Shown here piece by piece: positions 1-9,925 of a stretch of DNA of 64,000 nt (position 1 is its first letter; the number at the start of each line of letters is the position of its first letter). This DNA comes from Adiantum capillus-veneris (taxonomy: Eukaryota; Streptophyta; Polypodiopsida; Polypodiales; Pteridaceae): assembly GCA_014529385.2 (NCBI GenBank), contig CM043948.1, positions 75,982,291 through 76,046,290 of the forward strand, given 5' to 3'. Both the position numbers and the translations under genes were made by a program. The notes under the pieces are model-generated. The model made no database searches, had not been told where the DNA came from, and saw only the letters and a program-made list of their open reading frames with translations.

Positions 1-29
1 AAGCCTCACAGTAAAACGGGAAAACAAAT

Positions 30-3000
30 GTCTTCAAGTGAAGCACGGCTTCTCTTATGTGCCAAGGAATTATCGATCGACTTCAGATCAATGATAATGG
101 CACACATGTTTGGAACTATGTGGATATAAGCTCACAGTTTACGCAACAACGCACTATGATGTATCCATGCCAATGTAATCGTGCACGGCAGTTTTACCAG
201 TGGCTCACATGGTTGAGATTTTCATTGAAGCTAAGGGCTTATCATTCCTTTTTTTAATATGTATGCATGGCATACTAGTATGATGGATGTACAACAACCA
301 TGATTTCATACATTTTTGCTATAGCACTAGCTACTCTATCAAAAGGACGAGCTTAGTTGTTGATGTTTTCAAACATTTTATTTTTAATTTTTTTTCACAG
401 GCAAAATGCCATACATACGCACCCTAATACAGTCACGGTCACATACACGGTAAGTCGGTCAAGATGTGACTTATGGTACCTCTCTCTACGCGGGTGTGGT
501 ACAAGTACAGTGTTGTATGCTTATAGGATAAGCTAAGACACAGACATGGTCTACAGTGGCTCATATGCAAGGGGCATACAATAGATTCAAATAAGGATTT
601 TTCCTCAATCAGCATTCTCGTTTTCTCTCTCTTTCCAACTTCTTTGCAAGAAAGGTGAAACTATGCATGCTTTTATTTACATCTTTCTATATCAATATGA
701 TAATAGGAAGGGCTAACATCCAACGCGAAGGGCTAAGCACCATCTATTGCCACCTATTTTGGAATGGCTAAGAGCCATGTGTTTGTAATCCATCAGTGAT
801 TGCTTTCAAGATCGAACAGTTCTATTTCGTTCAGTACCCATCGATTTTAATGGACAGGTAAGAGTCTTCACATTAGCAATTTTTGGGGCATTATTTTAGG
901 GCTACACACTTCAAATGTGAAGATCAAGTTGAGTTTTTGAATGTCTTAAACTTATAAAAGCTTATCTCTACCAAGCTATATAGATGATGCCAGCATTTCA
1001 CGCAGCACGGCTATTCATAAAAACCCAAGATTATGGATTTTTTTTGGGTCCGAAAAGGATCTAGTTGTGAATACGATTCCAACTTCAGTGGATCTTCTAT
1101 TTTAGCACTAAGAGTGTTTATATGAGATTAGTTTTGGGAAAAGACCTAGCTCGTGAATACTAAATTACTTATTAAGTGTTGATGGTCAATTCTTGGAACC
1201 ATTGCACTTACATTTTCAAGGAAATAAGTCCATTAGCTGCCAAGGATAGTGAATAATTTCAGCTTCCAAAGTGAGTTCAGATAATGTTGGCTTCTAGTTG
1301 AGCAGTTTTCCTACAAAGTCTAACCACGCGGTTTGACAATGTCGATTTTAACCAAGGGGTTTGGATTGCAAAGGCAACACCCAAGGTTACATGTGCATAC
1401 TACTTGCACATCACTAATTTTGAGTTAGAGCTCCCAGGCCTTTGTAGGCGAGAAATTTGGGCAGGTTCCTTTGACTATAGGTAAGTGAACACTCTGTTCC
1501 ACCTCTAGGTACACATATAATTTGGTTCATTTCCATTTTTGCATATGTTTTTCTTGACTTTTTCAAGTTGGATGCATAAACTTCTATGCTTTTATCCATT
1601 TTTCCTCGTCAGTGAGATGACAAGGTCACATTTGAGCCAAGAAATTTGCAATGTAGTGTCCATAATAAATTTCTGCATTCTGCAGTTATAGACACACTTG
1701 TAGGGTTTGATTTGGCACATGTTGTGATATGATATACAACATGGTCTAGAAACTCACGGAGTTTGGTTTAGCAGGTGTACAGCATGAAAAATAAGGGTCT
1801 CTCACGCAAGTCTCATGCGTGTTTACAGTTACCTCCACACCCAAGTACATCTTATACTTGAAGGATGTTCTTTTTTCAGATATCCTTACTTGAGACATAT
1901 GCCACATGTGGAGAATATGAGTCTCTGGGAATGACAATGGCGCCTGCTAATCCAATTATATGTCATGAGACAAATCTCCTCGGTGTTGGTCAATCGGTGC
2001 TGGTCAAATCCATTTATAAGACCTTTTCATCACGTCGTATCAGGAACAATTTCAGTGTAGCCAGAAATTATCGAATACTCAAAATGAATTGTTAAACATA
2101 CAAGTGCTACTACACAACATTAATGCATGGTTGTATATGCATATAGCAAGGCTATGAGTTGTTAATGAAAAGGTTTCATTGTTTGTACCTAGAAGTGATT
2201 AACGTTTCACCTTCTATTATGGTTCAAACGCTTTAGCAAGGATTGCAAACGATTGCAGGAGAAAGTATTTAGTTTCTTTTCAAAACTATTTACATTCCTC
2301 ATTAACATGTGTTAGGAGCATCACATTCTCCATCATTACTGGCAAGGATGATCATGGATATACAGGTTTGGATATTTTTTTTCCTAAATGCATGCACACT
2401 AGGTGTTTTGGGCCCTAGTTTTTAGCAAAGGCTGATTTGGAGCGGCATGTATATTCATCACATTAGTGTTATGAAGCATTTTGCACTCTATGTGCAGTAT
2501 CTCTATGAGATTATATTTGGATCTACTAATCACTACTAGAGGTCATGGCTCGGTTTGGGTTATTGTGGATCTTTCAATTTAACCAAGATGGTTAACAATG
2601 TCATTGTTGATTCCTTGGCAATATTGTCCGACATTGTGATCCCTCTTCACCCGTCATCTGGGAAGACTGTCTATAAACTATGGGGAAACACATTTCGATA
2701 CTGTCAGTCTCCAAGGGCATAGGCAAATTACAAAGTGTAATCGCGTGCTAAAGGATATGTGAAGTGTGTACGTTAGCACCAAGCAATCCAATTAGAAAGC
2801 ATTTATGGCTCTACTTGGAGTTTGCTTACCATAAGTTAAAGCATGTTTGCAACTAGGTTTAGTCTCTTCATGTTTAAGTCAGGTTCTCAACCTTGAACAC
2901 TAGTTATGGTGGGTTGTTTATTGATGAAATTTGAGAACAAGTCAAGGACTTCATCTTGGCTGATGAGCTATGTCAGTAAGTTACTTTCATGGAAAGTGAA

Positions 3001-3449
3001 AAGAGATACTCTTTTGGGTACATCTTTGTTGTGATAACTCATTTATCATTCTCATGTGCATTCTAAATGGAGTCTACACACTTTGTTGGATAGGATCCGG
3101 AAACACAAGATGGTTGCAAATGGACAACAAAGTGGAAAATCAAGATGTTACTTTTGGTTTCATTGAACTCCTACTGAATCATGTTTCGGTCAAGCAATAC
3201 AGCTGAATCCATGAAGGATGCCACTCTAGAAAACATTAATGTATCACCACTCTTGTTTTCAAGGATAGAAATGCTTCTCCAAGGGGGGAGTAATGGCAGT
3301 CCTAAGGTAGGATGGGTCAAGGCCAAGGGTCAACTTTGGATACACATGCGGTACATGGGCTATATGTGGCTAAGAACCAGAGGGCCAGAGGCCTGTATAA
3401 ATGCAGGTTGGGTGGTTATGAGCATGTCTATCTTCCTTATGGCCTTTCA
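30..3449 (+). mobile_element. R1 LTR retrotransposon, copy A (3' part, degenerate)
   Basis: This stretch is the reverse complement of 37117-39880 (copy C) and of much of 14492-17100 (copy B), so it is a dispersed repeat. It ends in a polypurine tract (3281-3290) and a 156 bp LTR. No long reading frame survives. Around 2590-3000, upstream of the polypurine tract, translation in shifting frames gives short pieces that weakly resemble a Ty3/gypsy integrase core (an SDI...P...W.N.F pattern, then LEFAYHKLKH-like residues). Integrase just before the 3' LTR fits gypsy order, but the assignment is tentative. The 5' part lies outside the window. The small ORFs inside are chance frames. Confidence 0.75.
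3294..3449 (+). repeat. R1 3' LTR (156 bp), copy A
   Basis: It starts TGGCAG after the purine tract AAGGGGGGAG and ends CTTTCA. The same 156 bp unit occurs at 34074-34229, 36204-36359, 36961-37116 and 47697-47852, all on the - strand. An internal TATA-like stretch (GTATAAAT here, CTATATATAG in other copies) is probably the element promoter. GGTTG follows at 3450-3454. This is the complement of CAACC, which flanks the other copies, so it is the target-site duplication. Confidence 0.8.
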
Positions 3450-3454
3450 GGTTG

Positions 3455-3979
3455 TGATGCCCTTTATGAAGAGTGAGAATGGGTATGAATCATTGGGTGT
3501 TTTCTAAGTGTGGGTTGCATGACCTGCCCCTGGGATTTTGTGATTGCCCATTGGATGTTAGAGGCATCGTAGTCTTGTCACCAATCTTGATCAAGGGGCT
3601 CATAGGGCCGTTGTGCTGCTGCATTTATTGCATGGAATTTTTATTTTTTCTGATTTTCTTGTACCGGCTATATCAACTATCACATCATGTGTGGAATTTC
3701 CATCTTTAATGGCCATCACATCTTGCATGGTATTTGTGTCACTCGTTATTTTGGCAAGTGGATTTTTGGTAGAATTTTTATTATCGTTCATTGTGGCCTT
3801 TGCAACTTGTGGATAATCCTTAAATGACTATTGATAGGCAGTTGAGGTGGTCATTTCACCTTTCCTTTTCTCAGAGGATCATATCCACTCTAGCAAAAAT
3901 TGCTTTGCTAGTAACCTGAGACAAGGCATCATGTGGCTAGGCCTCACCTATAGAGATTTGCACCAGTCCATGGATGCCA
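3455..3979 (-). mobile_element. Element E, 5' internal part, beside R1 copy A
   Basis: Bases 3455-3607 match 36811-36960 in reverse, which is the other flank of R1 copy C, so this is the sequence R1 inserted into. On the - strand, 3600-3791 is open for 63 codons (MNDNKNSTKNPLAKITSD...), rich in N, K, T and S, with one CNKC pair. I recognise no family. It lies just inside the E LTR (3980-4234), where a gag would start, but the open frame is short and could be chance. Confidence 0.5.
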
Positions 3980-4234
3980 AGTTGAAATTGCTTAGTGATA
4001 GAGTTATAGTTAGAGATAGAGTTAGGAGAGACATTACTCAAAGATATAGACAATATCCGCTTCATTAATGATACCTTGCTCAATTGTTACATAATTACAT
4101 CAATTGGCACAAGACCTATTCTTTTATAGATGGAGAGGAGTTACGTCACTTTGTGATAGGTTGTGCCTCATCACATGAGATACAACCTTTTAATTAAACC
4201 TTAGACCTTAGTAGTCCTACTATTGATTACAACA
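3980..4234 (-). repeat. Element E 5' LTR (255 bp), copy A
   Basis: Read on the - strand it starts TGTTGTAATCAATAG and ends CAATTTCAAC. It is a diverged relative of the LTRs at 34869-35121 (253 bp) and 48486-48778 (293 bp). A TATAAAAGAATAGG box is shared with the 48 kb copy. TGGCATCCATGG follows the LTR end and is a possible primer-binding site. The ends carry the short TGTT/AACA inverted repeat. Confidence 0.65.
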
Positions 4235-4475
4235 CACACACACACACACAAATTTTATTATCATCCTTGGAGGTCAAATATGACCTATGGGGCCAAAGTT
4301 ACATGTGACGTAGTATGTGTGTAGTTGATGAGTGATTCTAGATGCTCCAAAATTGATTACACACACACACAAATTTTATTATCATCCTTGGAGGTCAAAT
4401 ATGACCTATGGGGCCAAAGTTACATGTGACGTAGTATGTGTGTAGTTGATGAGTGATTCTTGATGCTCCAAAATT
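4222..4475. repeat. Two-copy tandem duplication, about 121-130 bp unit
   Basis: Two almost identical units lie head to tail. Each has ATTGATTAC, a (CA)n stretch, AAATTTTATTATC, then the palindrome GGTCAAATATGACC. The junction is near 4352. The units differ mainly in CA-repeat length, which points to replication slippage or unequal exchange. The first unit overlaps the end of the E LTR. Confidence 0.85.
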
Positions 4476-4859
4476 GTGGTGATGAGGGTCACAATGGAGA
4501 GACCACACTATGGTTGGGAGAGGAAAGTGTGTAGTTCTAAGTCATGGCCAAGAATGTAAGGGAAGCAAGTTTGGATGTGACCAGATGTTGAGCACTGTAG
4601 TAGCGTGTGGTACTCAGACTCTCAAACTTGCAATGATCATAATTTGTACAATCGATTTGACTCTCTCCATTGCCCCAACACCATGTCTCGCATTGAAGGG
4701 AGTGGCAGTTAAGATAAATGGTTGCGATAGTGAATATCGCTGACAAGGGGATAGGCTCATGCATTGATGGGGGCTTTTCACAAGCCAAGCTCCCATACCC
4801 CTCTTCTCTCGTCCCCACCCCATGAAAATCCCCTCTTAGGGAGGGAGTGATAAAAGGCA
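4476..4859. other. No gene identified
   Basis: Non-coding stretch between the tandem duplication and the pyrimidine-rich gypsy-3 LTR region. The short open frames on both strands overlap each other and show no motif. Confidence 0.4.
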
Positions 4860-5565
4860 TTGGAAAAAGTAAGAAAAAAATAAAGTATGATTATGTAAAT
4901 ATATAAGAAAGGTAAAATAGGCCACCTCATGCCTGCGGGGTAGCTCATCCCCACCTTGCCTCCTTTTTTCTTCACTGTTGCCCCGCCGTGTGCCCCTTTT
5001 CCTCTCCTCCACTCAAAAGGTCAACCCCCTCTCTCTTCCCCTTGTCCTTTCTCCTTTCTCTCTCCCCTCAAGCTACCCCACCTCTCACCAATAATGCATT
5101 ATAACTCACCAATAATGCACCCTAACTCACATGCAACTTACCCTATCTTCCAAAATAGTATACCCCACCCCCTCTTTCTCTCTCCTATCATATCCCATGA
5201 CCCAAATACCCCCCTCTCTCTCTAAAGGGCGCCATGTCTCTTGTCTTGTAGCTAAATAACCTCCCCCACACTCACACACACTCAGTTTCACTAAAAAAGG
5301 TGCCCACAGACCCATCCTCACCCGGTGGTTACCTGATTTTTCTTGTGTTCACACACAACTGCACACAGATTCACCTCTGAACACACTCCCCTCTTGTAAT
5401 TACTTTATTCTCCATGTCACCTCTCACTTTTTTTCATCCACCCATCTCTCTCTCTTAGTCTCTCTCACATGAGACAGCCAGACAAGTGGGGCCCACAGTC
5501 ACATGGCCTATGTAGATAATGATTTCTTCATTTCTAAATTCTAGAATTTCTCCGCCCTCCTCCCC

Positions 5566-5573
5566 TATATAAA
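5566..5573 (+). promoter_or_regulatory. TATA box of the gypsy-3 LTR
   Basis: TATATAAA sits in a GC-rich context (CCCC before, GAGGGGTC after), about 310 bases before the AATAAA at 5875. Transcription would start near 5600. This is a prediction from position and sequence only. Confidence 0.5.
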
Positions 5574-6037
5574 GAGGGGTCACCATCACACTAAATACAC
5601 ACAAGATCACCAAAGAACACACTATGCACTGTGTGTGCCTAGTGCACACACACACACCCACACCGTCACCATCACCGCAATCACCATGCTTGTCTTGAGC
5701 ATGACCTCTACACCCTTGGCTATGGAAGATGAAGGGCAACTAAATGAAGGATGATGGCCATAACCCTCGTGCGAGTCTTCGCCATCAACTCCCACCTATC
5801 CGCCATGTGCTCTACCACTCTCTCCCTTCTCATTCCCCTACCCTATGCTCCCCATTTCATCGCCTTATTCTCTAAATAAAGCTTGAGGTTTTGTGAGTAT
5901 GTTTTCTTGCAATGTTTTGCCCATGTGAGGTGTGCGGAATTGCCACCTAATCTTGTGTTTGGAGTGAGCTTGTGTATGCGTGAAGGGTGTGCGGATTCGC
6001 CACCCTTTTGTGGTGCCTAAGTACTAAGTTGCTATAC

Positions 6038-6039
<2 letters not shown>

Positions 6040-6103
<64 letters not shown>

Positions 6104-6127
6104 ACACACACACACACACACACACAC
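6040..6127. repeat. (CT)n-(AC)n compound microsatellite
   Basis: An uninterrupted CT repeat runs from 6040 to 6102, followed by AC repeats to 6127. It lies inside the presumed gypsy-3 LTR. The translated open frame across it is an artefact of the repeat. Confidence 0.95.
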
Positions 6128-6338
6128 TTGATCTCATTTCCTTTCCCTCTTCATCATTACTTCCAAGCATCCATCTCTCTTGGATGAAAACTTTGTTATG
6201 GTGGTGTGTTGTTTGCGTCCTAGCCGCTGAAGCTAGGTGGTGCCCCTGTTTGCTTTACCATGACAGGCTCAAGGCGCTCCATTCGGTCCCCGGTGTTTTA
6301 GAGGCCGTCGGGGTTCGGGTTTCGCTTTGCTCCCGTCA

Positions 6339-6360
6339 TTTGGAGCCCCCAGTGAGGATC
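6339..6360 (+). promoter_or_regulatory. Possible primer-binding site of gypsy-3
   Basis: TTTGGAGCCCCCAGTGAGGA directly follows the presumed LTR end CCGTCA. It loosely resembles the TGGCGAC..CTGGGGA type of site used by some plant Ty3/gypsy elements, with several mismatches. The primer tRNA is not assigned. Confidence 0.35.
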
Positions 6361-6411
6361 TTTTCATGAAACCCTTCAGTTTACAAGACTGAAACCCCTA
6401 AACTATTGTGA

Positions 6412-6877
6412 ATGGATGAATGGCTAGCAGGATTTGCTAATTGGATGACAGAAGAAGAAGAGCTCCAAGCACAACTAGACGAACTCCGCATCTCCATCGA
6501 AGCTCGAGTGCCAGGCGTAACGGTAATCGATTTGCAGTGGGAGAGTCAACCAACACGCCAAACCCAGTGGATATACATAGGCCAAGTGCCAAGAAGAAGA
6601 AGGAGAAGGTCGAAACCATGTCCGCAACCTACAACCAACCCACAACAACAAAATGGAAGGAGCTCTACACAATAGAGAATCAACACTATTCTACTTTGAG
6701 AATCGGGTAACTCAAGTCACCGAGGTAATTATCACAGTCAGTTTTCAAGTCGCACTTGATGCTGCAGCACAGATAACGGAATCATTGGCTCACACTCTCA
6801 CTAGAGAAACTAGGGATCTACTGAGTTTGTTTCAGGAAAGAACACCACCCTCTCCCACAAGCTTGGACAGTGACTAA
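6412..6877 (+). pseudogene. Gypsy-3 small upstream ORF, frameshifted
   Basis: A start at 6412 reads MDEWLAGFANWMTEEEELQAQL and then changes frame. A second frame carries ...VGESTNTPNPVDIHRP and a lysine-rich stretch (about 6520-6640). A third frame (to 6877) carries ...SFQVALDAAAQITESLAHTL. The three pieces join end to end with no large gap, so this looks like one ORF of about 150 codons broken by two frameshifts. It lies between the LTR and gag. Acidic and helix-prone stretches suggest a coiled coil. I know no family for it. Confidence 0.5.
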
Positions 6878-7194
6878 GCACCTCTAAGCTTCACATGAAT
6901 CAGTACAACCTACCTCAAGACAGATCACACATACCAACACGTGTACGCTCAATCAAGGTAATACTGGATTTGAAGGCTCACTACCAGCACGTCATTGACA
7001 CCATGCTGGGTGGGGAGTGATTTTTTGAGGTTCTGGCATCAGATCAACCATTTGTCCTACCTTTGGTACAAGGCAATGTACCGTTTGAAGTTTTAATCTA
7101 TGTCCTAGTATAAGAGGGTATACACGCCTCCTTGTAAAGAAGAAAAACTTTTGCAAGTTAAGCAGTGTGTCTTTCTAGTTCTCTCTCAGTAATC

Positions 7195-8331
7195 ATGGCA
7201 AGTGTAACATTTCCAACATTTAAAGGAAAAAAGGGGGAGCATTTGGTAACAGACTTCCTAGATGACTTTGAAGTAGCATGTGTAGTGAGCAACAAAGATA
7301 CGGATGAATCCCGGGTTAGAATCTTTAAGCATCTCATGAAGCTAGAAGCTAGATCATGGTACAATGCACTTCCACAAGCAACCAAGGATGACTGGGAACC
7401 CTTAAAAACCGCTTTTAAGAGGCGCTTTGGGGGAGGTACCACTTCAGAAAAGTTGTGGGACAAGTTGAGAGACTTGAAGCAGGAGGGTCTTTTAGAATAT
7501 GCCACCTATGAGTCCAAATTTGTGGATTTGTGGGAACGGTGGGTTGAGTCACTGGCAAGGGGGGAAGCCGCACCCGATTTCCTAAAAAAAAATCGGTTCA
7601 CGCATGGCTTATGGCCACTTCTCAAGGAGAAGGTGAAAGGTAGATTCCCGGCTACGTACGAGTTAGCCGTTGAGATTGCTCGCCTTAAGGACAAGAAGCT
7701 GCGAATGAAAGCCAAAGAAACCGAGTCAACAGAAGCAGGAACATCGCGTCGACCAGCAACTACGACAACCACCATACCACCACCACCGGCTCTTGGGGTA
7801 AGAGATGACCAACAAGATATGTTGGCCCATATTACTAACCAACTGCATAATTTGTTTGTCCACTTAATACAGCAAGGGAGGAGTCAAGAAAGAGATCAAG
7901 AACCTGGAAGATCACGACGACAAAACAGGGAGTATCATTGCTACAACTGCGGAGAAGAAGGTCACGGTATGTACTACTGTCCCAAACCACGACAAAACTA
8001 TAATAGAGGAGGTAGGAGGAACCAATTGTCACCCCCTAGAGAAAGAACACCCCCACCCCGAGCACCAACCCCACCAACACAAATTCTACGTCCACCCCAG
8101 ACACCACTACAAGCATCCATTCCACCTCTTCCACCAGCCCCACCACCTGATCGCCCTGTAAACATCATAAGGCTAGAAGAGAAAGGAAAAGCCGTAGTAG
8201 TGGATCCACCCAGAGCAAAGGAGAGGGACAAGGGTAAGGAGAAGGTAACCTTTTTAGAACCACTTGAGGCCATGACTGTGAAAGAGCTAGGAGGGAGAAG
8301 GCTACACAATCAAATGATGAGAGAAGCATGA
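7195..8331 (+). CDS. Gypsy-3 Gag (retrotransposon capsid and nucleocapsid)
   Basis: Intact frame of 378 codons from the ATG at 7195 (MASVTFPTFKGKKGEH). An upstream GTG in the same frame is not needed. The first half is a Retrotrans_gag capsid domain (W-rich, with SWYNALP and the FKRRFGG...L.DLKQ pattern, about residues 45-120). A CCHC zinc knuckle, CYNCGEEGHGMYYC, lies near residue 250, followed by an arginine/glycine stretch and a long proline-rich tail. Known role of the family: Gag packages element RNA in cytoplasmic particles. The stop overlaps the next start as ATGA (8328-8331), as in a gag/pol junction read by frameshift or reinitiation. It is the only complete long gene of an element in the window. 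Confidence 0.9.
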   Translation: MASVTFPTFKGKKGEHLVTDFLDDFEVACVVSNKDTDESRVRIFKHLMKLEARSWYNALPQATKDDWEPLKTAFKRRFGGGTTSEKLWDKLRDLKQEGLLEYATYESKFVDLWERWVESLARGEAAPDFLKKNRFTHGLWPLLKEKVKGRFPATYELAVEIARLKDKKLRMKAKETESTEAGTSRRPATTTTTIPPPPALGVRDDQQDMLAHITNQLHNLFVHLIQQGRSQERDQEPGRSRRQNREYHCYNCGEEGHGMYYCPKPRQNYNRGGRRNQLSPPRERTPPPRAPTPPTQILRPPQTPLQASIPPLPPAPPPDRPVNIIRLEEKGKAVVVDPPRAKERDKGKEKVTFLEPLEAMTVKELGGRRLHNQMMREA

Positions 8332-8474
8332 GAGGAGAAACTAGCAAGAGGCCATCCAGGCCACGACGGAAATTGGGCATCACCGACTTCCAGCTAGGGG
8401 AAAGTTCTCATCCCTATGATCTAACATTGGATGTGGCAGAGCAGGGACCGAAGATTTTCTTATTCCCCATTTAG
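8328..8474 (+). pseudogene. Gypsy-3 Pol, N-terminal stub
   Basis: The frame starts at the ATG overlapping the gag stop and runs 48 codons (...RRKLGITDFQLGESS...YDLTLDVAEQGPKIF) to TAG at 8472. The LGI.DF.LG and YDL...QGPKI pattern is, as I recall it, what precedes the protease in some plant gypsy polyproteins. Everything after about 8460 is unrelated, so pol has been lost by truncation. With no protease, reverse transcriptase or integrase this copy cannot move by itself. Confidence 0.6.
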
Positions 8475-8621
8475 AACAATATTCAAAAAAATTAGTTAGT
8501 AGGTTTTTTATTGTAGAGAAGTCCTATTGAGTCAATGGCTAAAACCATGTCAATGCAGTTCCCTCCAAGGTCAATCCAAATCCCTCATACTATCTATGGA
8601 AGCCTTACAATTGTTCTGTCC
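8475..8621. other. Junction DNA between two truncated elements
   Basis: Short non-coding spacer between the gypsy-3 pol stub and the copia-2 gag. No motif seen. Confidence 0.4.
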
Positions 8622-9367
8622 TTAGGAGTTGTTTAAATAGAGATGTGAAGTGGCTGCATTACTGTTACCACCTTTTCTTTGAGCAGCAATAAAATCTTGT
8701 TCAACTGCACACTGTCTAGTCTTGTTTTTTTTGGAAAGCGACTCTTGCAACAACAATGTGCATAATGCATCAAACTTGACAGCTTTAGGATTCCTTGGGT
8801 CATAAGTCTCCAAGTACTAGCAAAAGTCTGGTAAGAATCTGGGAAGGCATCAAGAATAGTCTGCACAAGGGAACTATCTGAAATGAATTCACCTGCAAAA
8901 GTAAGTTGCTCATGGATATCCTTGATACCAGCAAGGAAAGTGTGCATATCATCTTCCTCATGCATAATCTTCGACTCCATCTCTTTACGCAACAATGCAA
9001 ATTTTGCCTCATTGCAACTTGCATAAAGACCAGCCAGAATATCCCAAGCCTGTTTTGCAAATTTTGTTGAACGAATGTGAGGAGTAATAGTGTGCTTCAC
9101 AGACAATGCAATCAATGCATGAGCTTGTTCTATCGTAGGCAAAACAACTCTAACAATAGAAATCCTTGCAGCAAGACCTACAACATCCTCAACATTGCCT
9201 ACATCCTCAAAACCAAGACGTATGGCAATGCCCTGCACAATATTCCAAACACCATTTGACACAAGAACATGTTGCATCATTTAAGTCCAGATAGGGTAAT
9301 TATCCCCATCCAATCTGTCCTCAACAGTAGCAAACATCTAGAACACATCTGTGTTGTTGTTGGCCAT
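8622..9367 (-). pseudogene. Copia-2 Gag (UBN2-type), broken
   Basis: On the - strand the frame starts MANNNTDVF at 9367 and meets a stop at codon 10. It then continues through ...FATVEDRLDGDNYP and MMQHVLVSNGVWNIVQGI (9280) for 215 codons to 8633. AKQAWDILAGLY, the EEDDMHTFLAGIKDIHEQL helix and ILDAFPDSYQTF are typical of the plant copia UBN2/gag domain, which forms the capsid. The zinc knuckle and pol do not follow on the left, so the element is truncated near 8620. Copies of its first 70 codons or so lie at 35122-35330 and 48779-48990. Confidence 0.75.
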
Positions 9368-9559
9368 GGCAAATGCCTGCACCTAATGTGAAAACAATTC
9401 AAAATGAGGCGAAACGAAGCGGGAACAACACCTGCTACATAGCACAAAGAGTAGAAGACTGTAAGGACATGTTATCCAGAAAACGACATTGATAAATATA
9501 GCTTGCGTAGTGCTGCTTATAGTGGAAGCTTATGTAGGTTTAGTTCTAGGCCAGTCCAA

Positions 9560-9802
9560 ATTTATCGTTTATAACACCATGTAAAATGGCAATCCTTTCA
9601 CATGTACGTGGACAGGCGACGTGGTTAGCCCAAGCCTCAAAGGCGTTGGGGCATGCGGTCATGGGTTCCAATCCCGGATCCTCAACAACCGCGCCGCCAT
9701 TTTGGGGGGGAGGGGGCTCCACCTCAAGATTCCTGCTAGCCTTCCTACGTCGTCAATCCCCTTACCCGCCCACACGTGTGCCCCCGTGTCACTTAGTGCC
9801 AT
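9560..9802 (+). repeat. tRNA-like (SINE-type) repeat, copy 1
   Basis: The segment begins near ATAACACCATG and contains ACGTGGTTAGCCCAAG, then GGTCATGGGTTCCAATCCC. The second piece is close to the RNA polymerase III box B consensus GGTTCRANNCC, and the first is an acceptable box A about 45 bases upstream. Related copies lie at 35560-35785 and 49205-49483. Each has a G run at the same place (9703-9715 here) and ends CCATGGACACTTGAGCAAGG. All three sit beside copia-2 gag, so this may be a SINE trapped in that element, not three insertions. Confidence 0.5.
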
Positions 9803-9925
9803 GGACACTTGAGCAAGGAATCAATTGTGTCTTTAAGTATTCTCTCTCCTGATTCTATCTCTATCACACGATAATGATGATGATGTATTAAATAATGTAC
9901 TAGTCATGTACTAATCAATTTCAAC
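9803..9925. repeat. Element E LTR end fragment
   Basis: About 120 bases, from GCAAGGAATCAA to CAATTTCAACA, match the right-hand half of the E LTRs at 34869-35121 and 48486-48778. The same fragment is at 35786-35911 and 49484-49607. On the - strand the adjoining bases (TTGAGCAGGGAGAA, then TGTTGAAATTG) look like a polypurine tract and an LTR start, so orientation is ambiguous. Confidence 0.6.

Larger units (their letters stand above)
4860..6338 (+). repeat. Probable 5' LTR of gypsy-3 (left end unresolved)
   Basis: The pyrimidine-rich region contains a good TATA box (5566-5573), a poly(A) signal AATAAA (5875-5880) and a right end at CCGTCA (6338). A primer-binding-like sequence follows, and then the gypsy-3 coding region. 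This order (U3, TATA, poly(A) signal, CA end) is what an LTR shows. No second LTR copy is in the window, so the left boundary is only a guess. Confidence 0.45.

Noticed and set aside
3181-3507. 108-codon open frame
   Set aside because: It spans the R1 polypurine tract and LTR and is not kept in the other copies, so it is not a gene.
6040-6127. CRISPR-like repetition (this and other tandem repeats)
   Set aside because: Repeat units are too short or only two copies long, with no unique spacers and no cas genes. The DNA is eukaryotic.
9616-9690. Functional tRNA gene
   Set aside because: Box A and box B-like sequences are present, but the acceptor and anticodon stems do not pair. It fits a SINE-type remnant better.
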